A stretch of 64,000 bases of DNA from Epithemia pelagica (taxonomy: Eukaryota > Bacillariophyta > Bacillariophyceae > Surirellales > Surirellaceae): contig OX337238.1 in assembly GCA_946965045.2 (NCBI GenBank), positions 1-64,000 on the forward strand, written 5' to 3'. Under the pieces are notes generated by a model, which saw nothing but the letters and a program-made list of their open reading frames with translations, was not told where the DNA came from and made no database searches. Of this stretch, positions 10,786-22,800 are shown piece after piece; the first letter of the stretch is position 1, and each line of letters begins with the position of its first letter. A program made the position numbers and the translations under genes.

Positions 10786-11612
10786 CTAGAACTCCACGGA
10801 GGTACCATCACCGAGCGTTATTGTCTTCCGCTTTCTCTTCTTGTTTTCAGGAATCGGCACTGTCTTGAAGAGGTTCAGATCGGGATCAAATGGGTTAAGA
10901 CGTCGATCCGCTAGCGCATTCCACTCGTTGTCAAAGGCTTCCACATCCTGATTGGTCGTGTCCAGAATATAAATTGATTCCCTGTTGTAGACTCGAGCTT
11001 GGTACGTTAGGTTGTAGCTTCCTACCACTGTATACTGGGGTGTTACAATCTTCTTTTCATGCATTGAGCTGAACGAGTGGCAGTGTGCAGCATTCTTCTG
11101 AAACGCTCGAAACTCGAACAAGTTTTGGAAGAGTGTTCTTGGTCTCGTGCCATCCGGAGCGAGAGAAAAGCTTTTGCAAAATTCTTGAATCGCATGAACG
11201 TTCCTCAAACTAGGCTCAATGATAATTTTGACTTTTGTCGATTTTGCAGAATGTAGCAGAATATCCAAGACGTATGGGTCATCGATGGCATAAACGTACA
11301 TACGGATGACAGCGTCATCGCCATGATCCAGGCACAAGGGTTGGCATCTCTTTGGCGTGGAGAACATACGAACCTTCCCCCCGTCACCACGTCATTGCCA
11401 CCATCAGTGTTGAGATAAGCCTGTAAGGCAGTGATAATGAAGCTAGATCCGATGTTCTTTTGGGCGAGCTTGTAAATTTCGCTGATTTCCTCTTCGCAAT
11501 CTTCGAAGTTTGACTCGTTGTCATGCTCGCATTCCCTAGTATCCTCAAGATCACGAACAGCCTTGTTGATCTGCGCTTCATCCATGGCTCGTAGTGCTTT
11601 TGTTCTTGTCAT
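10786..11612 (-). pseudogene. Phospholipase D-like protein with a frameshift
   Basis: Two minus-strand frames join into one PLD-like protein. The first starts at the ATG at 11612 and reads to about NTDGGNDVVTGG. The second, from about 11385 to 10786, carries IRMYVYAIDDPYVLDILLH and the HKD-like segment MHEKKIV...VVGSYNLTYQA. The frame changes at a run of six G (minus strand) around 11376-11381; one more G would join them. The HKD motif keeps His and Lys, but the usual Asp is Pro, and the GSxN(L/W)T part is good. The reaction is uncertain, since many such proteins are nucleases or inactive. It is either a recent pseudogene or a homopolymer sequencing error. It lies between two direct repeats. 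Confidence 0.65.
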
Positions 11613-11807
11613 TTTTTGTAATCCGCTCGTCGATCTCTGGGAGTGACATCGTAGATGCAACATGCAACTGCGAACTGAATGTGTGGACGACGGACAGACC
11701 AATCGGATCTGGATGGTCTGAGAGCTATGGTGCGAGTCAATCGAGTAGGAGTATATCCTTTCTAGTCGATCAGAAGCTCTGCAACTCAAGCTGCCTACCT
11801 AGAAACT

Positions 11808-12752
11808 GCAAGTTCCAAGGAATGGACCCTGATACTCCCCCCCCCCGGCTGGATTCCGGTTTGATGGAGGGGAACGGCCTCAGCTGGACACAATTTGTCG
11901 CAAAATTTGATCTTGCAGTGTGCTGCCGAATCCATTCCCGCAAAAGTAAGTTGCCTTGTCCTCCAGACAATCCGTGCTTTGTGCTGGTTCCTGTTTTTTG
12001 GAAACCAATGCCTACCAAACCATTTCATGTACAGTATGGTGACAGAACAACTCCAAGAGACGACAGAGATCGCGACAGCTAGGCCATCTCCTCCAGGACA
12101 AAGAATGAGTCGCTTTGCTAGTTGGTAAAGATAATGTCCCAAACTAGTAGTAGCGTCTGTAGAACAGTACGGTTGATACAAGTACTCCTCATTCCAAGTA
12201 CCAAATGGCAATCACGATGCTTTTCTGGTCCAAACAATAGTACTGGTAGTGGTCCCTCGTGGTGTGCGTTTTGTGATCATCATCACTTTTTGTCTGCTTC
12301 TTTGGGATACGAGTATACATGGGTAGCCATAAGTTTTGCACTGGAAAATGAGAATCCGCCAGTCCACCTCGAGCTCGTTCACCAAGAACATTGAGTACAT
12401 TGATTGACAGATCCAACCATACTCTGGTATCCAAACACTGCGCCTCCCGATTCTAAGCCACAAATGCCTTTGGTCATGATCCGTGCTCGTAAGGAGAGGA
12501 ATTTTCAAGCAGGTAATGACATGTTCGTTCGGTATTGCTCGTTTCTGTACATCCAACGACACCACTTGAGCATCGATTGCCAAACATACAGTATTAGATG
12601 CCATTCATATCCTGTTCCTCGGCATCATCGGTCAAAGTCATTGTGGAAAACAAATTCTCCTCGTGTCGCGACAGAAATTTTTCGTTGTTGCCACAAGGTG
12701 TTGGCGTTGTTGCGTTGGTCCGACCAAGAGCAGCATCCAGTTCCTCAGTGTC
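11808..12752 (+). repeat. Diverged direct repeat flanking the PLD-like gene, right copy
   Basis: Partner of 9895-10752, same orientation, roughly 80 percent alike by eye, with extra sequence around 11940-12000 and 12300-12320. Its right end overlaps the last exon of the spliced gene at 12594-13650, so this copy is probably the original. The left copy then carries a truncated duplicate. Confidence 0.8.
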
Positions 12753-13650
12753 TTGGTCTTGGTCCTCGTCTTCTTCCTCCTCTTTGACATTTTCAAACGA
12801 TAAACTCCCCAACAATAAGCTAGGCATTCGCGTACTGGACCCATCTCGGTAGTTGCTGTTGGTGGTGTCCGAACAAGTGCGCTGATTCTGTTCCCACTCA
12901 ATCAAGGACGACATGCTTCCAAAGGAGGTCGTTGCGTCTTGGCTCCCGCTATTCATCCACCAGGACGTTGTGGAGAAGGACAGAGAGCTGTTGCGCGTCA
13001 TGGAGTCCATCCGTTTGTTGTTGGATGGTGTGGTTGTCTTGTGGTGTTGTTCGTCCAGGAAACTACTCGTGAAATGCCCAACGCCATGACAGAGAAGTGA
13101 TATGAATGAGTGAGTGAGTGAGAGATGCCTTTTCGTCGTTCCAGCGGATCGTCGAGTCACCAATCAACACTTACGATGGTGTTGACCTCGGCATGACAGT
13201 CGCAGTGAGAGCACCCAAATCAATGGAGCTCTCGGAGGAAAAGTTCATTCCTGGAGACGTCAACGGACCCCCAGTGTCATGGTCCACGTCGTCGTCGTCG
13301 TCGTTATCTTGAGGAAGAGAGAAGGTGACGGTTCTTGGTGCGGATACTTCGAGGTTGGTTCCCCAACGCACACTCTTGGTGGTGGTCGTCGTTGGTCGTT
13401 GTGGAGCAGTGACAATCATGGCTTGCGGATTTGGTGGCAGTTCTTGTCGAAGTGGTGTGCAAGTCGAAATGGAAATTATAGGAGATGACAAAGATGAAGG
13501 TGTTGATGTGTGGGTCTTTGTATTCATCAACACAAGGATCCGAATAGATACGAGTAGGATGTTGATTAATTGTGTGCCTGAGATGAGATGATTGCTGAGC
13601 TGTGGTGGTGTCACCGCCAATGGTTGAAGACCTTTACGCTTTACGTGCAT
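12594..13650 (-). CDS. Unknown two-exon protein with PP1-docking-like motifs
   Basis: Exon 1 starts at the ATG at 13650 and ends at 13175. The intron has a GTAAGT donor (13174-13169). The acceptor GAGTAG is a tandem NAGNAG, so exon 2 starts at 13065 or 13062, both in phase, and ends at 12594. The product is about 315 aa. There is no recognised domain. Exon 1 has two stretches matching the RVxF docking pattern of protein phosphatase 1, KSVRW and RTVTF, close together before a DNDDDDDVD acidic run. Exon 2 is serine/asparagine-rich with an EEEEDEDQDQDTEELD run. A role as a PP1 interactor is inference from short motifs only. The 3' end is duplicated in truncated form at about 10610-10750. Confidence 0.6.
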
Positions 13651-15167
13651 TTTACTGGAAACACACTGCCTTCATTGAGTACTATCTCGATGCTCACGAG
13701 TTGGTTGGTCGTTTTGGTGGGATCAAATTTCGGGACCGGGGCAATACCAAATGAGATTGTACTCCAATTCGCAACTTTCGTAGTAGAATACACCTTCAGC
13801 TCATCGGGAAAAGATACTCCGATGAGTGTCCCGCTGAGAATTTGGATCGTAGAATGTTATCTAAAACTTTCTTAAGTTTCAAGTTTCAATCAATTTCGTG
13901 AAGATTTAGCTTCACTTAGAAAGTACTTGCGAATGAAAAGTCGTTGTGGGCACATCCACATTGTTTTGTTGGAGTATTGAGTTTCACACTTTCAATAGCG
14001 TGGAATGTAATACTTTGAATATTGAATACGGCTTCATGTCAAACTTTGAGAGAGTCCAAAGTTGGTTGGAGGACACTCCCCATCCACATGAACTGTATCA
14101 TGATTCATGATGATAATACGAGTATATTGTAATCGGCATGAGAGGAGTAAACCTTCTCTGCCTACTCCCAGTGTCATGTATAGCTATAGTATAAGTCTTG
14201 TTCACGTATTGCTATTTCCGTTGCTTGGCAGTGGACAAATCTTGATCAATCAACATGGCTAGTTTACACCCAACTTGGAAGCATATAGTCGGGCTATCCG
14301 TAGAACAGTTTCAAATTGGACTGCACCATTGACCATTGCATTATTGGATACTCACCTGCACCAACTCCATGGATGGTTGTTCTTGCACTGGTGCATGGGT
14401 GGTGCTGAAAAGGTATCATTGGGCTGGCCGGATGTCCCTTTTTCGCTTGCATCCTCGACTCCAACTCCATACATGATAAAAGCTCTGCTCCTCATCGTTT
14501 GTCCTCTTCTTTGTTGTACAAACTGTAGTATTAATCCGAAGAGAGATCCCTATTATTCATGGTCGTATCTACTTCTATTGCAAATTGCTACACTCAAGTA
14601 GGTCCTCCTAGAGACTCTATGTATGATCTGTCGTAGCTACTCCTGACTACCATGATTCCATTGCCGCATCTGGTCTGTACGTAGTCAACCTACCAGAAAT
14701 TCTGATGGCCATTCGGCCAACATAACTTTCAAGACGCTGATCATTGCCAATTACTACGGAGCTACCCAGGTCGACTATTTCTATTGTCGGTCAAATGGCC
14801 ATCAGAAGGTGCGATTTTACCGCGACTTGGCCAACAAAACCGAGGTAATGATGATTCCGTACCGAAAATCAGAAATCAGACCCAAGACTGGATCACTATA
14901 TTATTTTCGAATATGGTACTGTTAAGTGGTCGGGACTGAGGTCATCAAGCAGGTCCGTGAACGAAAGGCGATCAATGTGAGGATCCTGTCGCAGATGTGT
15001 CGTGGATCCAAAAAGCACAAAAAGATTCTCTGTTTTCTTTCCTCTTTCCGTCATTGTCGTCGCCATTTCGCATTTCGCATATTACATGTTCTTGCGGAGA
15101 TCCGATCAGTCCATTGCACCAACCAACCAAAAGGGAAAGAAGCAGCAAAAGCAAGGTATTGTCCAAG
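13651..15167. other. Intergenic, no supported gene
   Basis: Short open frames only. A stretch near 14710-14860 reads FKTLIIANYYGATQVDYF and LANKTEV in one frame. It faintly recalls the N-terminus of EF1-gamma/GST proteins but is too short and interrupted to call. The last part is the PDAT upstream region. Confidence 0.4.
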
Positions 15168-18068
15168 ATGAATCCCTTTCAGACTCCACCTCGAACGGCC
15201 AACGGTTCGAGCAACCACACTAAGGACGATACGCCTTTCTTGGAACAACCACAAGCAGCTGCATTGTTGCGACAAGAACCAAGCCCTCCACTTGTATCAC
15301 AACCCCAATCGATCACCATGACGGCACAGGAATTGTTGGCACAATCTCCTTCTCCATTTCGCCGTCCTCCAAGTCCTCGTCAATGGTCGCCTGTTTCTCG
15401 ACAACCCGCCGAACGACAAGCACTCTTTGAATCGAGCGATTCGCCCATGCCACCGGGTCGCAAACGAATGGCGCTTGTTCTTCTTGTGGTGGCAATGTGT
15501 CTCTCGTATCGGCTTTTCGATGCCTTTCAAAGAGCTCAACAGAGACATCATTCCTCCTTGCCCTCTTCTTCTCGACGCAGCTACAGCCGAAATGGCTCCT
15601 TGTCGGTCCAACAGTTTTGGCAACAATGGCAAGAATGGACCGACAAACAACAACAACAACAACAGTCCAAGCAGCAACAAGATTCGACGTCATGGTTTCC
15701 CTTTTTCACTTCGTCCCGCAACCCCATGGCATCACTTTCGTCTTTTTCCTCCTCATCATCATCGGCCAATGCCAAAGAGGCCCATCGGCCAGGGTATCGG
15801 TTGGCGCAACAAGGAGCTCGTGCCAAACATTCGGTCGTGGTAATTCCAGGCTTTGTCACATCCGGATTGGAATTGTGGTCGACCCCCGAAGCGTGTGCCA
15901 AACCCTATTTTCGACAGCGTGTGTGGACGGCTCTGTCCAGTGTCCAATACTTTTTGCAAGACCGTTCTTGTTGGCAACGACACATGCAACTCCATCCTCG
16001 AACGGGAATGGACCCCGACGGCCCTCGTTCCTTGCGAGCCGCCACGGGCTGGTCCGCCGTCGATTACTTTGTTCCCGGCTATTGGATCTTTGCGCGATTG
16101 ATTCAAAATTTGGCCGACGTCGGATACACGTCGGCCAATCTTGTGGTGGAACCCTACGATTGGCGATTGGCTCCGCCTCTCTTGGAAGAGCGCGATGGCT
16201 ACTTTACGCAATTGCAACTCCGCATCCAAGCCTTGCATGCCATTTCGGGACAAAAAGTAGTGATTGCCTCGCACTCCATGGGGGCCTTGATTGTCCACTA
16301 TTTCATGTCCTGGGTCTCGCAACCGCGCCACGGAGGACCAAAATGGGTCCAGGACCATGTCCATGCCTACATCAACTTGGCGGGGGCCCATTTGGGCGTT
16401 CCCAAGGCCGTGACGGCCTTGTTGTCGGGGGAAATGAGTGACACCACCGTCTTGGCGGGGGCCATTCATCCCTTGGCTCAGGCCGCTGTGGAACAAGTGC
16501 TCACCAGGTCCTGGAGACGTGACTTGTTTGAAACCTGGGGCAGTTTATGGGCCATGTTTCCCAAGGGTGGCAATCGCGTATGGGGATCCAGTAGCGATCT
16601 GGAGCATTGTCATGCAACCGCAGTCACAACGACGACCAACGGCGAACCCTCCAACAACACCAATGCAAGTCGTTCGACCGATATGTGTCTCGATGCGGAC
16701 CAACCGTCCATGTCAGAGCCTACTACACTGTCCAATGATTCGTGGACACTTGTAGAGGATGAGACGAATGGGGCTTCGAACGATAGTCCCGTGAATGACC
16801 ATGCCAAGTGGACGGATCCCTTTTGTGCCGCCTCCTTACCCGAAAAAAACGAGGATTCCAACGACCATGAATCAGCAGCAGGGTACATGTTTGGATCACA
16901 ACGGGGAGTCCTATCGCCACTCTTGGCCATTGCCGATCACCGTACCCTCCAAATGATTGACGAATGGAAAAACGACTCGAGTGCCCAAACGGAAAATCAA
17001 GGCAACAAAAGAAAAGCCTTTTGGGCCAATCTATGGGATCAAGCTACGAAATCGATTGAGACCAACCAAACCTGTCCTGCCCCTAGTCTCGACAAAGAAC
17101 AAAAAGAAGGTGATACCGTATCAGTTCCTTGCGAAGCCACCACGAATCAAGAGGGGGAGGAGGATTTGGAGCACCATGCGGCCTTGCGATTCTTGGCGAA
17201 TCAAGATTTGAGTCTCACTGCCGTCATGGACCATGTTCAAAATCGTGGACGTCGAGACGGTTTGCGCAATACCCAGTTGTTTTCGCTGTACAATGGCGCT
17301 CAAGAAGAGAGGGATGGATTGACAGATCCTTCGACCAAGCGAACACGGAACCAGGAACAAAAACAACAGCGACAATGGTTGGAAGATGCGTCCTCGGCGG
17401 CGTGGCACGATGCCACGCAAACACCTTTACCAAATGCACCCGATTTGAACATTTATTGTCTCTATGGTATTGGAAAGCCCACGGAACGGGCGTATTACTA
17501 CAAACTGAACGACGAGACCAAGAATTACCTGGAAGAATTTGACAGCAAAAACAACAATGCGGGTCCCCCACCGTCACTGATTTTGGACACTTCGGTGAAT
17601 TTCCCTCAACACAATGTCCATTATGGTGTTCAGTACACCAATGGCGATGGATCGGTCCCACTACTCTCCTTGGGATATGTCTGTGCCGATGCGTGGACGC
17701 GGCACGAACGACGACGAACACCGGGTAGTGTGGATTTGAATCCCGGTCGTGCCAAGGTCTATACCCGCGAATATCCTCATTCCGAAGCGGGAGTGAATGC
17801 CAGTTCCTTGTTGGACGATCCCTTGCAACGCAGTGGCCCCCAGAGTGGTGAGCATGTGGACTTTTTGGGCAATGTGGACATGACCGAGGATGTGATTCGC
17901 ATCGTGACCGATTTTCAAGTCGATCGTGTTCAGGAGAATCAAATTCATTCCAACATTCGTGAAATTGCCCAACGCATCTACAATCGATTCGAGAATCCGA
18001 AAATCAAACACAAGAGGCCAAGACGGAAACCAAACATGAGAAACAACAACAAGGCAAAGAACACGTAG
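15168..18068 (+). CDS. PDAT: Phospholipid:diacylglycerol acyltransferase (LCAT family)
   Basis: A 966-aa protein from the ATG at 15168; the frame is open upstream but lacks an ATG. PDAT makes triacylglycerol by moving a fatty acid from a phospholipid to diacylglycerol, normally in the ER. A single membrane anchor (about residues 101-117, after GRKR) precedes a lumenal LCAT-type alpha/beta-hydrolase. The oxyanion region reads VVVIPGFVTSGLELW. The lid/substrate part has ATGWSAVDYFVPGYWIFARL and EPYDWRLAP. The triad is Ser370 in SHSMGA, Asp827 in GDGSVPLLSLGYVC and His896 in GEHVDFLG. It is longer than yeast or plant PDAT because of a low-complexity N-terminus and a Ser/Thr/Glu-rich insertion (about residues 480-720) between Ser and Asp. 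All catalytic parts are present, so it should be active. Confidence 0.95.
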   Translation: MNPFQTPPRTANGSSNHTKDDTPFLEQPQAAALLRQEPSPPLVSQPQSITMTAQELLAQSPSPFRRPPSPRQWSPVSRQPAERQALFESSDSPMPPGRKRMALVLLVVAMCLSYRLFDAFQRAQQRHHSSLPSSSRRSYSRNGSLSVQQFWQQWQEWTDKQQQQQQSKQQQDSTSWFPFFTSSRNPMASLSSFSSSSSSANAKEAHRPGYRLAQQGARAKHSVVVIPGFVTSGLELWSTPEACAKPYFRQRVWTALSSVQYFLQDRSCWQRHMQLHPRTGMDPDGPRSLRAATGWSAVDYFVPGYWIFARLIQNLADVGYTSANLVVEPYDWRLAPPLLEERDGYFTQLQLRIQALHAISGQKVVIASHSMGALIVHYFMSWVSQPRHGGPKWVQDHVHAYINLAGAHLGVPKAVTALLSGEMSDTTVLAGAIHPLAQAAVEQVLTRSWRRDLFETWGSLWAMFPKGGNRVWGSSSDLEHCHATAVTTTTNGEPSNNTNASRSTDMCLDADQPSMSEPTTLSNDSWTLVEDETNGASNDSPVNDHAKWTDPFCAASLPEKNEDSNDHESAAGYMFGSQRGVLSPLLAIADHRTLQMIDEWKNDSSAQTENQGNKRKAFWANLWDQATKSIETNQTCPAPSLDKEQKEGDTVSVPCEATTNQEGEEDLEHHAALRFLANQDLSLTAVMDHVQNRGRRDGLRNTQLFSLYNGAQEERDGLTDPSTKRTRNQEQKQQRQWLEDASSAAWHDATQTPLPNAPDLNIYCLYGIGKPTERAYYYKLNDETKNYLEEFDSKNNNAGPPPSLILDTSVNFPQHNVHYGVQYTNGDGSVPLLSLGYVCADAWTRHERRRTPGSVDLNPGRAKVYTREYPHSEAGVNASSLLDDPLQRSGPQSGEHVDFLGNVDMTEDVIRIVTDFQVDRVQENQIHSNIREIAQRIYNRFENPKIKHKRPRRKPNMRNNNKAKNT

Positions 18069-18666
18069 AGAGTGGAGTACGGGAAAAGTCATTCATTCCA
18101 ACACTCCATTAGGTGTTGCATCCATTCCCAAACTCTGTGTCAGACACGGGTTTTCCATTCGGTGTTTCATGGTGCGTGGCACAAACCATATTTCGCTGGT
18201 TCGAATCTGCCAATGCAACACAACGCACACCACGCCTACAATGTCTCTCTCATCACCTACAATCGACGGGCAGATTCACAGTTCATTGTTCTCTGATGAG
18301 GTGGACAGACATATCCGACTGCCACAAACGCCATGGCATGAGAAGGAAATTCCTGTTCACTCATACTAGAGCGCTTATAATATCTGGACCTCCTTTGTGA
18401 TTGGTGGTTGCGGCAAGAGTCTAGCTCCATCCCCGATTGCACTGTCCTACCGTACGCTTTCAATTTCAGTTTACCGAGTACAATGGGTTTTAGATGATAT
18501 CTCAATCTGTAGCAATACCATGCAAAAAACAATAAAACTACTTTTAGCACGTATTATAATTAGCTGAGCACTCACAATTTTTAAGTGGCAAACATGACAA
18601 CAAGTGCAACAGCTACATTGATATAATGTCGAGGTGATACGGCGGGAGAAATATATCAGCATCAAT
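18069..18666. other. Intergenic; right part homologous to the kelch-remnant block
   Basis: No gene seen. From about 18565 the sequence matches 24105-24165 and then 24506-24600, skipping the ~340 bp between them. It is therefore an older or internally deleted copy of the duplicated block. Confidence 0.6.
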
Positions 18667-19728
18667 CTAGGAACCCCATTCTTCCTTCCGAACATGATGG
18701 GTATAGTGCTCACAGAGTTGACGAAAGCACCACGAATTCTTGTCCATTAGTGAAAATGTCGCACAGGTAGGATTATGAATCCCACCAGTCACGGCCACTT
18801 GATTGGCAAGAGTTATCATACTGCAGCGAAGATGGCGATTTCCAAAGGGTGGGAGATTCCACAGGCAGTTGCAGTGCGTATCCAAGACATTTACGGTACG
18901 ACTGCGTCCTCCGACCACAACTAGACAGGATCCCACGGCTACCGCGGAACAAATACTTCGTGGGTGGGGAAGCACCAAATCCGAGTGAGTGGTCCAAGCG
19001 GAGGAGAAGGAAATGACTGTGTCGCCTTTGGAAAATTCCAAATACTCCACCGAGTCCAGTGCGTCGTCATTGTTGTCGCCTCCAACGACAAAGATGCGGT
19101 GACCAATGACCGCACTGGCACAAAATGTTCGAGCAATGTTCAAAGATGGACCTGTAGTGACAGAATGATTGGTGGTATCCAAAATATCCACCGACGACAA
19201 GTCTTTCCTTCCTTCGTTGTATCCACCCAATACGACAAGGTATCGGTTCTGCACTGCCACAGCGCAAAACCCATATCGCCTCGCTGATAATCGACAAGTT
19301 AATGTCGTCCAAGGGCTCTCATACAAAGGAGGATTACTGCTTGTTGTTGTTCTAGATGATTGTAGCATATCGTGGGCATCAATGCGTTCGATGCAATCCA
19401 GACTTGAAAATCCATTGTTTCCTCCCATCACATATACTCCACCATTGCACACAACAGCGGCATGTCCATAGCGTTTCTGGTTCATGGGTGGCCCTTCTCG
19501 CCACTGCTTGTTCGGTTCTGCTAGATTCAATGCAAGAACGGAGTTGGCAAAGTCAACTTGATGAAATCCTCCCAACACGACGACCGTATGATCCAGTACG
19601 ACCGCAGCATGTTCGTCACGCCATCCACCCGCAAAAGGAGGCCAATCGGTTTCATTCCATTCTGAATTATCGTCAAAAAGGACAAGGCCCGACTGCCAGG
19701 CTTGTTCTTTCAGTGCCCTGCTGCTCAT
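18667..19728 (-). CDS. Kelch-repeat protein, copy 1
   Basis: 353 aa from the ATG at 19728. After an N-terminal motif shared by all copies (LKEQAWQSGLVLFD), about six kelch blades follow, each with a hydrophobic run and a double glycine: VVVLGGF, VYVMGGN, YLVVLGGY, IFVVGGD, LVVVGGR, VAVTGGI. Kelch blades build a beta-propeller for protein binding, and no catalytic domain is attached, so the partner is unknown. There is no signal peptide or membrane segment. The N-terminal half is almost identical to copy 3 (30820-29600), while the last third differs. The upstream 90 bp also match copy 3 up to the transposon insertion at 19825. Confidence 0.88.
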   Translation of the reverse strand: MSSRALKEQAWQSGLVLFDDNSEWNETDWPPFAGGWRDEHAAVVLDHTVVVLGGFHQVDFANSVLALNLAEPNKQWREGPPMNQKRYGHAAVVCNGGVYVMGGNNGFSSLDCIERIDAHDMLQSSRTTTSSNPPLYESPWTTLTCRLSARRYGFCAVAVQNRYLVVLGGYNEGRKDLSSVDILDTTNHSVTTGPSLNIARTFCASAVIGHRIFVVGGDNNDDALDSVEYLEFSKGDTVISFSSAWTTHSDLVLPHPRSICSAVAVGSCLVVVGGRSRTVNVLDTHCNCLWNLPPFGNRHLRCSMITLANQVAVTGGIHNPTCATFSLMDKNSWCFRQLCEHYTHHVRKEEWGS

Positions 19729-19824
19729 GGTTCATTCACTGTCTGTGCACGAAAGAAGAACGTGAACTTTTGTGGTCCAAAAGGGGGTGTCTGTCTGTCG
19801 TAGGTCACAAAACGATCGCACATA

Positions 19825-22800
19825 CACGTTCCGATGGCCCCCAGATTTATACTCAACGCACACATAGTATAGAATAAAGAGTAGTTTATGCGCGCCCGTC
19901 GGTATTCCGCTGAAAATAGTCAAGCTCCAAAGTGCGACTCAATCTCCTCCGTGGATCAACGCGTTTCGTTCCATCCACGTTCCGGATATTAGAGTGGCTT
20001 GACCATGAACAACATCCAATTTCTCATCTGAATCATCTCTGTTATCAATACAAAGCCAGTGTCACTGATAACACGGCCCAAGAGAGGTTCCTACAAAATT
20101 ATATTGGTGCTGTGCCATTTCTTCAGGAGATATAATGGATTTTTCACCGACCTCTATCGAGGAAGCTTTTGTGCTTCTACTCAAGGAAGCCAACAAGGGA
20201 TCCTGTTTCCACTATGGTTTGTTTCTCCCTGCCACCCACCCATGGAGTATTGCTTGTTTGTGTTGTCTTGATGACAAAGAAATGCAAATTGTATTTGAAG
20301 TGACTAAAATGAAAAAGAAGAAAGGCCCAAATTTGGTACGGAATGCAGCTGATGGATTTGATCGACTGTTGAACATGGCTGAACTGTTGTATACAAGTCG
20401 CCTGTTCACCTATTCCGAGTACCAAGACAAGGTGGAAACCAAAAAAAGGGACCAAAAGTGTATCTGGATTAAACTGGGAATTGGGCAAAGAGCCCTCCCA
20501 CTGTATGAAGAGCCTCGTCACCTATCGCAGCCACCAAGACGAATCAGCCTGAAACCATTTGTTGATCAACTCAAACAGGCCATTAAGCAAGAAATGCAGC
20601 CATCCCTGTCTCGCAGTACTCTTTCCTCAGCAGCTCCATTGCCTGAAGTTTGTTTTTCTCCAGACAATCCTGGTATGGATGAATCAGCAACAATAGAATA
20701 CCGACACAAAATGGAGGAGCATGAAATGATATTCCGAACAATCAATCAGTTTCTTCTTCCCAAGATATTCAAAAGGGAACAGCTTGCAAGTCGCTCATGG
20801 TGGAGAAAACCTGAAAGTTTTGACAAGGATGCAGCCGACATCATAATAAAACTTGGCCAAGTCCTTCGAAAGAAAAGAGAAGAACGCTCAGCAATGGCAG
20901 TCTCATCCACAATGATGTCGCCTCTTGCTGAGGCCAAATCCTTACATGCGCTCCAAAAGTTTGGCATTGACCCATCTAATACATGGTCAGTCTCGACAGT
21001 ACTTCGCAACCTAGTTGCTCTTGAACAGTCAAAGAGAAAGTATGATCTCTTCAACGTTCAGATGGGGAACTCTACTCGCATCCGTCTCTGTCGGATACCA
21101 AAGTCACGCAATATGAAGTGTTTACGAGAGAATGAACAAGATCATCCATTCCTTGACAATATTTTGAAGCAGTTTGTTCCTGACTCTTGTTCCATTGAAC
21201 GAGAGCAGGATCACATTGATGAAGAAGAAAATGAAGACGAAGTAGAGGCCGATGGTCTGTCATCAATGGAACACGCCGCTGCTATTCTCTTGGCTTTTGT
21301 TGGAAACAGATACCCCGAAGCAATGCTCAGTGCTGCAAGCTCTTGCAAAAAAATTGTTGTTGCCAAGCCGATGTCTGTCATTGAAACAACAGCAATGCTT
21401 TGCGAAGCTGGATTGAATACAACGCAAGCAGAGATCATTGCCAGTCATCTTCGCGTCCACTTTGGACGAACGGTCATGGCAGGAAGAGACAAAATTAGGA
21501 AGGAATTGCTTGTGTCTCGATCGCAAATTCCTCCACCGACAACATCGTCTCTCTCTTTATCGAGAAGTCGTTCCGTGGAATGGTTCTGCCGTGATACAGT
21601 CGAAACATTGAAGACCTACGTCATTTCTGTTGTGAAGCAGTCATCCAAAATACCACAATTTCATTCCATTGACTTATTATGGTCCTGTGATCATGGCCAA
21701 GGGGCTTCACGAGGTTGTCTCTGCATCATTACTCGTTGGATAGACGGAGACAAGCATTGCGAAAGATCTGAACCCTTCCTTGTTGCCCGGGCGAAGTGTC
21801 GGAAAGACACTTATGAAATCCTGTCAAAAACCTTTATGCCACACATAAATCAAGCAATTGCCAAGATAATTGAAGCTGGGTCCATAAGTGTGTGGCAGAG
21901 AAGAGCAACAGAGGGTCGTGAAAGGGCTGTGTTAGTTACATTGGGAGACGAAACCGTATCTAACGAATGGGATCCAGAGCTTAGACACGTTCCAATCCAA
22001 TGCATCAGCAGTGGAGATGGCTCTCAGATCATGACAAACTATGGTCGTGAAGGCTATTCTTCTTGCTGGTGTTGGTACTGTGACCTGAGCAAAGCAGAAT
22101 GGTCACGAGTACACAGGAGACATGGTCGTATGTGGACACTTCAAAGCATGGCGGCACATCGAAATGTGTTGAAAAGCAGCTCTGCGGCATATTTGAATAG
22201 TGCAAACAATGTACGAGGCTTCAAAACTGATCAGCAGCCATTGTTGTGTGTAGAGGTAAAGGACACTGCTCCACCAATTCTCCATTTACTCCTTGGATTG
22301 GGCAATAAGGTGCATGACAGTCTCATCTCGCAATTGCAAAGTGCTGCGGAACAGTACACTGAGCAGTACGTTGCTCTTGAAACAGCAACGTATCAACAAC
22401 AAGACACTGTGGCAAGTATTGCCGAAGCCAATCGCAGTACCCATCTTACTGGACCAGCGCAGCAACAAGCAAAGGACAAGCTGAAAGCAGCAAAAGAGAA
22501 ACTGAAGCTCATAAAACAGCAGTGGGAGAAAGAGGCACAACTACCAGCCAACAGCAAAGCCACTGGTCAGCCACTACGAGCGTGGATTGAAGATGTATTG
22601 AAGAAGCATGGCATAAAGCCAGCTATATACCATGGGGGAGACTTACAGGGAAATTCTTTACGAGCTCTTCTTCGGAACCGCCGCGAAATCTTTGCGTCAT
22701 TATGGAATGACTGTCTCTTGGTTTGGATTGGTATGGATGATAGCGATGTCGTTGCTTCTCAAGATACAATCAAGACAGTATTGGATGGCTATGAAAGGTT

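Noticed and set aside
14275-14601. 108-codon frame with hydrophobic stretches
   Set aside because: No conserved motif and non-ATG start; likely chance.
14710-14870. Possible EF1-gamma/GST fragment
   Set aside because: Similarity is limited to a short phrase and is interrupted; too weak to annotate.
14997-15167. 57-codon N-terminal extension of the PDAT frame
   Set aside because: It begins with GTG, not ATG; the first ATG at 15168 fits the family layout.
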